64,000 nucleotides of DNA, from the NCBI RefSeq assembly GCF_045679555.1, contig NC_092091.1, positions 76,936,461 through 77,000,460 of the forward strand. The letters run 5' to 3'. Numbering within the stretch: position 1 is the first letter of the stretch; each line of letters begins with the position of its first letter. The DNA is from Salvelinus alpinus (lineage: Eukaryota; Chordata; Actinopteri; Salmoniformes; Salmonidae). Positions 25,775 through 36,394 of this stretch are shown here, piece after piece. Below the pieces are notes generated by a model. The model made no database searches. It worked only from the letters and a program-made list of their open reading frames with translations, and was not told the DNA's origin. A program made the position numbers and the translations under genes.

Positions 25775-28110
25775 TTCTTGCAACTATAGGGGGTGCTGTT
25801 CCGCATTAGCATTTTTTGGTCTCCAAATTAAACGGCCTATTGCTCAATTCTTGATCGTACAATATGCATATCCTTACTAATATTGGATAGAAAACACTGT
25901 CTAGTTTCTAAAACCGTTTGAATTATGTCTGTGGGTGACCCAGAACTCCCTCTACAGCAAAAATCCTGACATGACTTGCGAAGGTCTGAGAATTATCCTC
26001 TGATCTGGGTTCAGTTTTAAAGCCTGTGTATATCCTATGGCTGGAATTGAACTGCACCCGCCTTCCCCTGGATGTCAGTAACCAATGAGAAGTGGAATGG
26101 TCTGTCTACGTAGCTGTCCGAGGTTATAAAGCCGGATGGAACGAGAGTACCTTTCTTTGTCTCGTTCGTCATGGCGCCTGGCAAGAAGTCAGGATGAAAT
26201 TTTGGAACGCTCAGTTATCGACCAGAGATGTATTGTAAGGAATTGTATTAGATATTGGTAACTTGTTTTGACAACTTCTCAACATTAGCTATGGATGACA
26301 TAATATACACACTCCCTCTTTCTATTGGACATATGCTGGACTCATTGGACACATGCACGACACCCACAACTCCCCTCCCCCATGACAATCACTCAGACAC
26401 ACACAACTCAGGGTTGGAGCTCCAGACAAAGAACTATGTCAAGAACCAATGGAACGTCGACACCGGGTACGAGCAGGACTACCCACGACCCAGATCGACC
26501 AATCGGAAGGCCAGACGACAAGATCAACCTACTTTGCTTGTTGCCTATATAATCTGTATGTACTGCTTAGAGCGGCCTCTTCTCCGACGATTTCATAAGA
26601 ATCTGACAGAAAGGGGCCGTGCACGTTTTTGCCTGATATCTTTACACTTGAATAAAACGGCCTTATTATAAAATTATCCACCTCGTCCTATGTCTCCACT
26701 TGTTCTCCTGTCTCAAGTAAACGTTTTATCAACAGTATCCGTCTGTAATTTAATTAAATATAGGTGTTAGAAACATCATAACGATGTTATTTGAAACCGA
26801 TTTATATCAGTTTATGCGAGTATAGTGCTATTTTTCTGAATTTCCTTTGTATCTAGTTTGAGGATTTGGACATGTGTGTGCGACATAGCTAATGGTAGCA
26901 GCTAGTTCCAAAGGTGAAGAGGACGTTTTACAACAAAGCAACTATTCTTTTGAAGAAAAGACACATTGCCCAAGATACTGATGGAAGCTCGTCCAAAAGT
27001 AGGAACTATTTATGATGTTATTACGTATTTATGTGGAAAAATGTCATAGTGTTTGCGCTCCACTTTTGCAGGCACTGGTCTGGCTGCAACGCACACTATA
27101 TGTCTAGTAACGTTAATTTAAAAAATCTAACATAGCGATTGCATTAAGAACTAATTTATCTTTCGATTGTTGTCCAACTTATATTTTTTAGTCAAGTTTA
27201 TGAATAGTATTTTTATAAGAATAGGCGCTAATCCAAAATGGCGCCGGCCAGAATACATGCAATGTTTGTAGTGATTACATAGTATAACCACGATTTATGC
27301 TGCTAAATATGCACATTTTCGAACAAAAGCTATATGCATTGTGTAATATGATGTTACAGGTCTGTCATCTGATGAAGTATATCAAGGTTAGTCAAATTAT
27401 ATATCTTTTGTTGGGTTGTTACGATCGCTAACATTTACAGCTGGTAAATGCGGTTGTGATTCTGGCTATTGTGGTACGCTCATATAATGCTATATTGTGT
27501 TTTCGCTGTAAAACACTTAGAAAATCTGAAATATTCTCTGGATTCACAAGATCTGTGTCTTTCGATTGCTGTAGGCTGTCTATTTTTCTGAAGTGTTTTA
27601 GGATGATTCTTTTGGTAATTGACGTCGGTCTCTGTAATTATTCCGGCTGCTTCCAACGCTATTTCAGATTGCAGCTGCAATGTAGAACTGTGATTTCTAC
27701 CTGAAATATGCACTTTTTTCTAACAAAAACTATCCTATACCATGAATATGTTATCAGACTGTCATCTGAAGAGGTTTTTTCTTGGTTAGTGGCTATCAAT
27801 ATCTTAGTTTAGCCGAATTGGTGATAGCACCTGATGGAGTAAGAAACTGATGGAGTTAGAAAAGTGGTGTATTTTGCTAACGTGTTTAGCTAATAGATTT
27901 ACATATTTTGTCTTCCCTGTAAAACATTTTAAAAATCTGAAATGGTGGCTTTATTCACAAGATCTGTATCTTTCATCTGGTGTCTTGGACTTGTGATTTA
28001 ATGATATTTAGATGCTACTATCTACTTGTGAAGCTATGCTAGCTATGCTAATCAGTGTGTGGGGGGGTGGGGGGTGATCCCGGACCCGGGGTAGAGGCTC
28101 GTTAGAGGTT
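25775..28110. mobile_element. Large non-coding insertion in the dispersed repeat
   Basis: Starts near CTTCTTGCAACTATAGGGGG and ends near CCGGACCCGGGGTAGAGGCT. It interrupts the host repeat between GCCATA and TTAATGC, which are close together in copy 2. It contains two diverged internal modules, each with TGTAAAACA, AAAATCTGAAAT and TTCACAAGATCTGT, near 27505 and 27915. No transposase or reverse transcriptase is visible. I recognise the start (GCTGTTCCGCATTAGCATTT) as a repeated salmonid sequence but cannot classify it. Confidence 0.55.
26234..26734 (+). mobile_element. Probable solo LTR, 501 bp
   Basis: Begins TGTAAGGAATTG and ends CGTTTTATCAACA, flanked by GTAT at 26230-26233 and 26735-26738. 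It contains a TATA-like CTATATAATC at about 26544 followed by an AATAAA at 26651, the arrangement expected of an LTR transcribed on the plus strand. A 138-codon open frame within it (26255-26671) resembles nothing and is probably chance. The boundaries rest on short repeats and could be off by a few bases. Confidence 0.6.
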
Positions 28111-28309
28111 AATGCTTTTCGACCTGTCCCCAAATTAATGTCATTGGTTCAGAGTTTGTTTTGATATTTTAACCTGCGTGTCGTGATCAAGTTTGGTGGA
28201 GGGGTACAAAATACATTTATGCACGATGGCGCACGCGCGCAGCCAGTTTGGGTTCCGTGTAATAAACATCTTACTTTTTACATTTTTTATAATTAGGGTA
28301 CATCCTTAC

Positions 28310-28579
28310 TTGTAATGATGGTTGTTGACACCAGTTGACTTTGCCTTCCATCTTCCAGCACAGTGCAGACAGTGACAGAGTACTGACTACCACCTTGCAG
28401 GTCAGAGAGAGTGATGCTGTGTGAAGACGTGGTAGTGGTGTGTGGTTCTGTCCCTGGACAGTGGTAGGAGATCTGATAATGATGTTGGGTTTGGTCCAAT
28501 CCTGGTGGCAGGCTCCAGCTAACAGCAGCTGATGTGGCGGCCACTGAGTCAACAGTCAGCTGGTCTGGAGCAGGGGGTA
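28310..28579 (-). CDS. FN3 exon of gene A
   Basis: 270-nt exon encoding one fibronectin type III domain. Acceptor CATTTAG precedes 28579; donor A|GTAAGGATG follows 28310. Phase 1 at both ends, so it can be skipped or multiplied without changing frame. Visible FN3 features are PPAPDQLTVDSVAATSAAVSW (the Pro-rich start and conserved Trp), YQISYHCPG, SITLSDLQGGSQYSVTVCTV (the conserved Leu and Tyr) and the closing VSTTIITSK. It is nearly identical to the exon at 53838-54107 of gene B. FN3 domains of this type usually serve as protein-binding modules; here the domain would sit between the B-boxes and the GTPase. Confidence 0.88.
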
Positions 28580-29098
28580 CTAAATGAAAATACATTATTG
28601 TCAGGGCTACAGTTTAACTCCAGAAACATATTACAGGAGTGTTATACGCAGGTTTTGGGGTTTTGCTCATTTTTGTTTTTGAGGTTGGTTCTGTTTGGGT
28701 GTGGTTTGACCTGATTGAGGGAGCGGTGAGATACACAATGGGGGGAACCATACAGTACCTTTCTCGTCAATGATTTTGAAAAAACTTCTACTTTAAAACT
28801 GGAAATCAAATGATGCTCCATCACTAAAACAGTGGATGAATGAAATGTATTATTATTTAAATATTGAAAAGGTGTGGGCTCCAGAGAAAAGTAGAACAGT
28901 GTAATTTGAGGCCATATAGCATAGAGTGCTACATGCACTGTAACGTTCCAGGAGATGAAAGGGGAGGGGTTGTGAGACATACATGATGTGTATGGGTGGG
29001 AACATGTGGGTCTGAGCAGGTGTGATGTCATTGATCTTTGTTGAAATTTCTGTGCGTCTGTTTATTGTATTTTGTTTCGTTGTTATTGTTTGAGAAAA
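28580..29098. other. Intron sequence, no feature seen
   Basis: Intron of gene A upstream of its FN3 exon. Its first ~50 bases match the same position in gene B (AAATACATTATTGTCAG, ACAGTTTAACTCCAGAAA). The rest is unique and non-coding. Confidence 0.5.
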
Positions 29099-29100
29099 TA

Positions 29101-29925
29101 CACTGAACAAAAATATAAAGGCAACATGTAAATTATTGTTCCCATGTTTCATGAGCTGAAATAAAAGATCCCAGAAATGTTCCGTTGCACAAAAGTCGCA
29201 TTTTTCACAATTTTGTGCACAAATTTGTTTGCATCTATATTAGTGAGCATTTTTTCTCCAAGATAATCCATCCACATGACAGGTGTGGTGTATCAAAAAG
29301 CTGATTAAACAGTATGATCATTACACAGGTGCACCTTGTGCTGGGGACAATAAAAGGACACACTAAAATGTGTAGTTTTGTCAAACAACACATTGCCAGT
29401 TGTCTCGTGCTTTGAGGGAGCGTGCAACTGGCATGCTGACTGCAGGAATCTCCACCAGAGCTGTTGCCAGAGAATTGAATGTTCATTTCTCTACAATAAG
29501 CCGAGACGGCTTATGGTAGAGAAATTAACCTTTGTTGTTTTAGAGAATTTGGCAGTACATCCAACAGGCCTCACAACCGTTGTTTTCTGGGCGAGCGGTT
29601 TGCTGATGTCAACATTGTGAACAGAGTGCCCCACGGTGGCAGCGGTGTTGTTGTATGGGCAGACATTAGCTACGGACAACCAACACAATTGCATTTTATT
29701 GATGACAATTTGAATGCACAAAACTATCGTGACGAGATCCTGAAGCCAATTGTGAGGCCCATTTTTGTACGGTATCGGTGACCAACAGATGCATATCTGT
29801 GTTCCCAGTCATGTGGAATCCATAGATAAGGGCCCAATGAATTTATTTCAACCTACTGAATTCTCATATGAACTGTAACTCAGTAAAAGCAATGAAATTG
29901 TTGCATTTATATTTTTTGTTAAGTG
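29101..29925 (+). mobile_element. Internally deleted Tc1-like element
   Basis: Left end CACTGAACAAAAATATAAAG after TA at 29099-29100; right end CATTTATATTTTTTGTTAAG followed by TG and TA at 29926-29927. The length of 825 bp is roughly half of an intact relative. Remnants of a plus-strand transposase remain: ATGMLTAGISTRAVARELN near 29430, then NRVPHGGSGVVVWADISYG and NAQNYRDEILKPIVRPIF near 29620-29770. The DNA-binding and catalytic centre segments are missing. It is a non-autonomous relic in gene A intron 1. Confidence 0.88.
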
Positions 29926-29927
29926 TA

Positions 29928-31113
29928 TATATAAAAATGTAATCGTACAAAAAATATAATTACGATGTCACCAACATAGTGTATTATAAGCCGTTTTAGG
30001 AGGACATATCCTCCTCCCCCTGCCCTTCCTTCATCCGGCTGCACATCTGACTAATAGCCCATCGAAACTACACATCAACTATATTGAAACTAATAACATA
30101 ATAGTAACATAATACAAATCCTATTCTGTTCTTTTTAAAAACATCTAGTTGAATAATATTTCTTAAGACCTGCCTAAACAAAATGATGATGGTGTAGTTC
30201 ACCCAAGTTACAAAATTAAATATTGTTTTCCTTACCCTCTAATCAGTCTATGGAAAAGGTATGACAGCAGTCAATGCTTTGGTTTAGCTTCATTGGCACT
30301 GTTGACACATGCTAACATTTTAGCAATTGTTGTACACATCTCATTAAAGTTATGGGACACATATTAGCCTTGTTCACACATCATGTTCAAATCATCTACA
30401 AGTGACCTTGTTGAGCTTCACAATCAATGATAGATACAGTACTTTTGGATGATTTGGACATGATACACGTAAAATGCTAATATCGGTCCCATGACTTGAA
30501 TTGGATTTGAGCCACAAATGCGAAAAAACACTTGCATGTGGAAACAGTGCCAGGAAAACTGAACCAAAGCATGGATTGCTGTCATACTTTCAAATAACGG
30601 AAGACATATTTCAGTTTAATGCGTTCAGTTGTACAACTGACTAGTTATCCCCTTTCCCATGTAATTTGGGATAGCAATAAAACCAGATTGAAAACCAGAT
30701 CAAATAACCCCTTACAACAGGGACTGTGAAGAGACAGACATTCTATATTTTGTTTTGTATTGTATTATGTCTGCCACGTTATTTAATTGTAACATAAATA
30801 TAGTGCAATATATACTACTTTGTGTTTTGCTTCCTGTTTGGACCCCAGGAAGAGTAGCCACTGCCTCAGCAGCAGATAATTGCAGATCCTAATCAGAACT
30901 AATAAAATACTAAGACCTTCATAACACAGCCAAAGGATTATTGTTGCCGTAGCACATATGAAATGTTTTTATTAGGCTGTTAGAATGTTGACGGCCCAAA
31001 CTGGGATGCCTCGAGTCCCAACGGTTCTAGTGTTAATTAAGGAGCCTTCAGACATGTACTGTTCAGAAATGTACTGACACTGGAACTGCACTGTACAACC
31101 CCGAAAGAAAAGA
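29928..31113. other. Intron with SINE/LINE tail fragments
   Basis: Mostly unique AT-rich intron sequence of gene A. At 30600-30660 GTTCAGTTGTACAACTGACTAG is the tail of a salmonid tRNA-derived SINE, as at 38600-38650. At about 30830-30915 TTGGACCCCAGGAAGAGTAG and GATCCTAATCAGAACTAATA are the tail of another common salmonid retroposon. I looked for, and did not find, the 49-nt linker exon or a second FN3 exon that gene B has. Confidence 0.5.
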
Positions 31114-32405
31114 GAACCCCAGTAGTTACCTGTCTTCCAGATTAACCACAGTAGTTACCTGTCTTCCTGATTAACCCCAGTAGTTACCTGTCTTCCAGAT
31201 TAACCCCAGTAGTTACCTGTCTTCCTGATTAACCCCAGTAGTTACCTGTCTTCCAGATTAACCCCAGTAGTTGCCTGTCTTCCTGATTAACCCCAGTAGT
31301 TACCTGTCTTCCAGATAAACCCCAGTAGTTACCTGTCTTCCAGATTAACCCCAGTAGTTGCCTGTCTTCCTGATTAACCCCAGTAGTTACCTGTCTTCCA
31401 GATAAACCCCAGTAGTTACCTGTCTTCCAGATTAACCCCAGTAGTTGCCTGTCTTCCTGATTAACCCCAGTAGTTACCTGTCTTTCAGATTAACCCCAGT
31501 AGTTGCCTGTCTTCCTGATTAACCCCAGTAGTTACCTGTCTTCCAGATAAACCCCAGTAGTTACCTGTCTTCCAGATTAACCCCAGTAGTTGCCTGTCTT
31601 CCTGATTAACCCCAGTAGTTACCTGTCTTCCAGATTAACCCCAGTAGCTACCTGTCTTCCAGATTAACCCCAGTAGCTACCTGTCTTCCAGATTAACCCC
31701 AGTAGCTACCTGTCTTCCTGATTAACCCCAGTAGCTACCTGTCTTCCCGATTAACCCCAGTAGTTACCTGTCTTCCCGATTAACCCCAGTAGTTACCTGT
31801 CTTCCCGATTAACCCCAGTAGTTACTTGTCTTCCCGATTAACCCCAGTAGATACCTGTCTTCCCGATTAACCCCAGTAGATACCTGTCTTCCCGATTAAC
31901 CCCAGTAGTTACCTGTCTTCCCGATTAACCACAGTAGTTACCTGTCTTCCCGATTAACCACAGTAGTTACCTGTCTTCCCGATTAACCACAGTAGTTACC
32001 TGTCTTCCCGATTAACCACAGTAGTTACCTGTCTTCCTGATTAACCCCAGTAGTTACCTGTCTTCCAGATTAACCCCAGTAGTTGCCTGTCTTCCTGATT
32101 AACCCCAGTAGTTACCTGTCTTCCAGATTAACCCCAGTAGCTACCTGTCTTCCAGATTAACCCCAGTAGTTACCTGTCTTCCAGATTAACCCCAGTAGCT
32201 TCCTGTCTTCCAGATTAACCCCAGTAGTTACCTGTCTTCCAGATTAACCCCAGTAGTTACCTGTCTTCCAGATTAACCCCAGTAGCTACCTGTCTTCCAG
32301 ATTAACCCCAGTAGCTACCTGTCTTCCAGATTAACCCCAGTAGCTACCTGTCTTCCAGATTAACCCCAGTAGCTACCTGTCTTCCAGATTAACCCCAGTA
32401 GTTAC
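31114..32405 (-). repeat. 29-bp minisatellite made of a 5' splice site, about 45 copies
   Basis: Array with a 29-bp unit (minus strand: TTAATCTGGAAGACAG then GTAACTACTGGGG). It abuts the B-box exon of gene A on its downstream side. The exon ends GGAAGACAG and the intron starts GTAACTACTGG, so each unit is a copy of that exon-intron junction plus about 9 bp of spacer. Units vary as TTCCTG, TTCCAG or TTCCCG and GTTACC, GCTACC or GATACC; the GATACC, GCTACC and GTTGCC forms would still keep a GT dinucleotide. The B-box exon of gene B has a single GGAAGACAG|GTAGG and no array. 29 is not a multiple of three, so readthrough would shift frame at each unit. Confidence 0.95.
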
Positions 32406-32703
32406 CTGTCTTCCTGCTTTCTTTATCTGATGGAGGGTGGTATCATGTCCTTTGTGGTTTGTCTCTGCACACTGACTACAGATCAGCATCTGGTCTGTCC
32501 TGCAGAACACCTCCAGAGAACTGTAGTCATGTTGGCAGAGTTTCTGCACCAGGTCTCCAGTCACATCCACCAGTGTGTGTCTCTTTAGTTTAGGTATTGT
32601 ATAGTGCTGTCTGATGTGGGTCTCACAGTAGGACACACTGCAGGTCTGACAGAACTTCACAGCTTGGACCTCAGAGCAGATATCACAGGGTACCTCTCCT
32701 GGC
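32406..32703 (-). CDS. Double B-box zinc-finger exon of gene A
   Basis: 298-nt exon encoding two B-box zinc fingers as in TRIM proteins. It starts after the acceptor CCCATCAG, with PGEVPCDICSEVQAVKF, CQTC and YCETHIRQHY forming the first box. The second is CQHDYSSLEVFCRTDQMLIC with CAETNHKGH. It ends AGRQ at the donor CAG|GTAAC. It enters with one base completing a codon and leaves in phase 0. The next exon found (FN3 at 28310) needs phase 1, so a linker exon is missing. No RING finger is visible in this exon. The expected role is protein-protein contact or multimer formation; ubiquitin-ligase activity cannot be inferred without a RING. It is one codon longer than its twin at 63400-63694. Confidence 0.88.
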
Positions 32704-32739
32704 CTGATGGGAATTGGAAATAACAGTTATTAAATACAT

Positions 32740-33775
32740 CGATCAAAAGAACCTCATCCATTCAGAAGCTCCAGGTGGTATCTGATTTTAAGTACCTTGG
32801 CATCATACTTGATTCCAACCTCTCTTTCAAAAAGCATGTGAAAAAGGTCATTCAGATAACCAAATTCAACCAAGCTAATTTCCGATTTATACGTAATTGT
32901 TTGACTACAGAGGTAGCAAAACTGTACTTAAAATCTATGATACTCCCCCACTTAACATACTGCTTGACTAGTTGGGCCCAAGCTTGCTGTACAACATTAA
33001 AACCTATTCAGTCTGTCTACAAACAGGCTCTCAAAGTGCTTGATAGGAAGCCCAATAGCCATCATCACTGTTACATCCTCAGAAAGCTTGAGCTCCTGAG
33101 TTGGAAAAATCTTGTGCAATACACCGACGCATGTCTTGTATTCAAGATCCTAAATGGCCTGGCTCACGCTCCACTCAGTATTATTGTTAAATGGAAACCC
33201 CAAACATATGGCAGCAGATCCACAAGGTCTGCCATGAGAGGTGACTGTATAGTTCCCTTAAGGAAAAGCACCTTTAGTAAATCCGCATTCTCTGTAAGAG
33301 CTTCCCATGTCTGGAACACACTGCCATCAGACACACATAACTGTACCACCTATCATACTTTCACAAAATGCATGAAGACATGGCTAAAGGTCAATCAGAT
33401 TTGTGATCATAATCCCTAGCTGTGTATTGCCGCTTTCCATGTTGTCTGTAGCTTGTGAGGTGTGGAAACACTTTGTTGCTTTTATGAATTTTGTCTTGCT
33501 GCTTTTTGTTCTATGTTGCTCTGTCTGTATGTTACGTCTTGCTTGTCCTATGTTGCTCTGTCTGTATGCTATGTCTTGCTTGTCCTATGTTGCTCTGCGT
33601 GTGCTCACTGCTCAATGATTGTCTATACTGTAATTGTTTTTAATAACCTGCCCAGGGACTGCGGTTGAAAATTAGCCGTCTGGCTAAAACCGGCACTTTT
33701 ACTGAAACGTTGATTAATGTGCACTGTCCCTGTAAAAACACAAATAAACTCAACTCAAACTCAAACACATAATGG
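32740..33775 (+). mobile_element. 5'-truncated non-LTR retrotransposon
   Basis: Plus-strand fragment carrying the C-terminal end of a LINE reverse transcriptase. The 214-codon frame starts near 32775: VSDFKYLGIILDSNLSF, MILPHLTYCLTSWAQ, SVYKQALKVLDRK, FSVRASHVWNTLPSD, ending at 33419. The 3' part has a 35-bp motif (TGTTGCTCTGTCTGTATG...) repeated about 2.5 times near 33510-33600. It ends in an AACTCAAACTCAAAC tail. It is inserted 40 bp upstream of the B-box exon of gene A, in antisense orientation. The family differs from the LINE in gene B. Confidence 0.85.
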
Positions 33776-34675
33776 CCTGATAATATAACACATGGTAACC
33801 TACCTATAACTATCTGTTATCATGATAATATAACACATGGTAACCTACCTATAACTCTATGCTATCATGATAATATAACACATGGTAACCTACCTATAAC
33901 TCTATGCTATCATGATAATATAACACATGGTAACCTACCTATAACTATCTGTTATCATGATAATATAACACATGGTAACCTTCCTATAACTGTTATCATG
34001 ATAATATAACACATGGTAAACTACCTATAACTATCTGTTATCATGATAATATAACACATGGTAACCTTCCTATAACTATCTGTTATCATGATAATATAAC
34101 AACACATGGTAACCTACCTATAACTATCTGTTATCATGATAATATAACACATGGTAACCTACCTATAACTATCTGTTGTCATGATAATATAACACATGGT
34201 AACCTACCTATAACTATCTGTTATCATGATAATATAACACATGGTAACCTACCTATAACTATCTGTTATCATGATAATATAACACATGGTAACCTTCCTA
34301 TAACTGTTATCATGATAATATAACACATGGTAAACTACCTATAACTATCTGTTATCATGATAATATAACACATGGTAACCTACCTATAACTATCTGTTAA
34401 CATGATAATATAACACATGGTAACCTACCTATAACTATCTGTTATCATGATAATATAACACATGGTAACCTACCTATAACTATCTGTTATCATGATAATA
34501 TAACACATGGTAACCTTCCTATAACTGTTATCATGATAATATAACACATGGTAAACTACCTATAACTATCTGTTATCATGATAATATAACACACGGTAAC
34601 CTTCCTATAACTATCTGTTATCATGATAATATAACAACACATGGTAACCTACCTATAACCATCTGTTATCATGAT
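33776..34675. repeat. 45-bp minisatellite, about 20 copies
   Basis: Array with the unit CATGATAATATAACACATGG followed by TAACCTACCTATAACTATCTGTTAT. Some units lack ATCT or carry AACAACAC. A three-unit variant pattern (TTCC form, short form, AAACTACC form) recurs near 33960, 34280 and 34505, suggesting block duplication. It lies in the intron of gene A between its leader exon and the B-box exon. Confidence 0.95.
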
Positions 34676-34780
34676 GTGTATTTGTGCTTTAAATTAAGTC
34701 ACAGATCTTTTATTTCATGAGGTCAGCATTTTTTACAACAGTGGCCTGTATTTACAGCTGGGTGCACATCATAATCTCAC

Positions 34781-34894
34781 CCTTTGTTTTGTAGAGAGAC
34801 CCCTCCTTTGAAATGAAGAGGGTATTCCATGGATCGGTCAGTCTTCATTGATAGAATACCAGAGGAAATAGACTCTGCTCTCTCTGATTGGCCC
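34781..34894 (-). CDS. Leader exon of gene A (SMKTDRSM-type)
   Basis: 114-nt exon after acceptor TACTACTAG, with donor GG|GTGAGA. It is phase 2 at both ends, which fits the B-box exon that follows. The peptide includes GQSERAESISSGILSMKTD and RSMEYPLHFKGG. The SMK-DRSM...P..F signature is a short N-terminal exon that I know from fish multigene immune families (NLR-C and TRIM-like proteins); its function is not established. Too short to be listed by length, but the splice sites and phase support it. Confidence 0.6.
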
Positions 34895-35141
34895 CTAGTA
34901 GTACAAGACAGACACACAAAACACACAAAAAATGAATAAAACACTAAATACTAAACACACAAAACAAATACAATAAACATTTATTATATTCCTCTCTTCC
35001 ACATAATTATGATCTGAATCACCATGATGTGATATTTAGCTTCTCTTATTCTAGCCAACTACATAAAATAACAATCATTATAGGAACTTATTGACTTTTC
35101 CAGGTAGAACATAGAACGTGGAATCTAACTCTTCATTTTAC

Positions 35142-35229
35142 TGTAAGGTCCCCTCCTTGAAACTAATAGGGATATTCATTGATCTGTTACTCTTCATTAA
35201 AATATACAACCAGAGGAAAGAGACTGCTC
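35142..35229 (-). pseudogene. Second, broken SMK-DRSM leader exon
   Basis: Minus-strand copy of the leader exon: CCTCTGGTTGTAT, then LMKSNRSMNIPISFKEGTL, then a possible donor A|GTAAAA. The 5' part is out of frame, with a TAA where the frame should continue from SSGC. A Tc1 relic starts directly at its upstream edge. It is probably a duplicated leader exon of gene A that has decayed. Confidence 0.5.
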
Positions 35230-36266
35230 TTAAAACGTTGCAGCGTCATAGGATGCCACCTTTCCAATAAGTCAGTTCGTCAAAAATCTACCCTGCTAGA
35301 GCTGCCCCGGTCAACTGTAAGTGATGTTATTGTGAAGTGGAAACGTCTAGGAGCAACAACGGCTCAGCCGCGAAGTGGTAGGCCACACAAGCTCACAGAA
35401 AGGGAACGCCGAGTGCTGAAGCACATAGCACGTGACAATTGTTTGTCCACGCTTGAAACACTCACTAATGAGTTCCAAACTGCCTCTGGAAGCAACGTCA
35501 GCTCAAGAACTCTTCATCGGTAGTTTCATGAAATGGGTTTCCATGGCCAAGCAGCCGCACACAAACCTAAGATTACCATGTGCAATGCCAAGCGTCGGCT
35601 GGAATGGTGTAAAGCACACCGCCATTGGACTCTGGAGCAGTGGAAACGCGTTCTCTGGAGTAATGAGTCACGCTTCACCATCTGGCAGTCCGACAGACAA
35701 ATCTGGGTTTGGCGGATGACAGGAGAACGCTACCTGCCCCAATTCATCGTGCCAACTGTAACATTTGGTGGAGGAGGAATAATGGGCTGGGGCTGTTTTT
35801 CATGGTTCGGGCTAGGCCCCTTAGTTCAGGTGAGGGGAAACCTACAGCATACAATGACATTCTAGACGACTCTGTGCTTCCACTTTTGTGGCAACAGTTT
35901 CGGGAAGGCCCTTTCCTGTGTCAGCATGACAATGACTCCGTGCTCAAAGCGAGGTCCATACAGAAATGGTTTGTCGAGATTGGTGTGGAAGAACTTGACT
36001 GGCTTGCACAGAGCCCTGACCTCAACCCCATCGAACACCTTTGGGATGAATTGGAACGCAGACTGCGAGGCCTAATTGCCCAAAGTCAGTGCTCGACCTC
36101 ACTATACTCTATGTGGCTGAATGGAAGCAAGTCCCCGCAGCAAAGTTCAAACATCTAGTGGTAAGCCTCCCCAGAAGAGTGGAGGCTGTTATAGCAGCAA
36201 AGAGGGGACCAACTCCATATTAATGCCCATGATTTTGGAATGAGATGTACTTTTGGCTATGTAGTG
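35230..36266 (+). mobile_element. 5'-truncated Tc1-like element with dead transposase
   Basis: Plus-strand Tc1 relic lacking its left terminal repeat; the right end reads ATTTTGGAATGAGATGTACT...TGTAGTG and TA at 36267-36268. Transposase pieces lie in three frames between about 35245 and 36220: [59 protein letters not shown]. The first catalytic Asp is changed to Asn (WSNESRF), and frameshifts occur near 35520, 35720 and 35860. It is the same family as the partial element at 63830-64000. Confidence 0.9.
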
Positions 36267-36268
36267 TA

Positions 36269-36394
36269 TCTACCTCAAATATCTCGTACTTCTGCACATT
36301 GATCTGGTACTGGTACTCCCTGTACACAGCTCCACATTGATCTGGAACTGTTAATCCCTGTATATAGCTCCACATTGATCTGGTACTCCATGTA
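36269..36394. repeat. Short direct repeats between two Tc1 relics
   Basis: The phrase CTCCACATTGATCTGG(T/A)ACT occurs three times with about 35-55-bp spacing (near 36293, 36330 and 36369). Low-copy local repetition; no other content. Confidence 0.6.

Larger units (their letters stand above)
24790..28262 (+). mobile_element. Dispersed salmonid repeat, copy 1, interrupted
   Basis: Begins near CATGCTGACCAGACCGGACA and ends after GCACGCGCGCAGCCAGTTTG. A second, less interrupted copy lies at 37578-38107; the two share CATGCTGACCA, ATTGCACCCACACTGCTCG, CCATCTCCTCATTGGTT (twice), AAAAGCCTGGAAGG, and TTGTCGGAGTAGAGG. Copy 1 carries an LTR at 24915-25360 and a larger insertion at about 25775-28110. 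No coding sequence; class unknown to me. Confidence 0.65.

Noticed and set aside
26255-26671. 138-codon open frame on the plus strand
   Set aside because: It lies inside a probable solo LTR with its own TATA box and AATAAA; the peptide has low similarity to anything I know and is probably chance.
33776-34675. 45-bp array as a second splice-donor array (AG|GTAGGT on the minus strand)
   Set aside because: No nearby exon ends in this sequence, so unlike the 29-bp array there is no junction from which it could derive.
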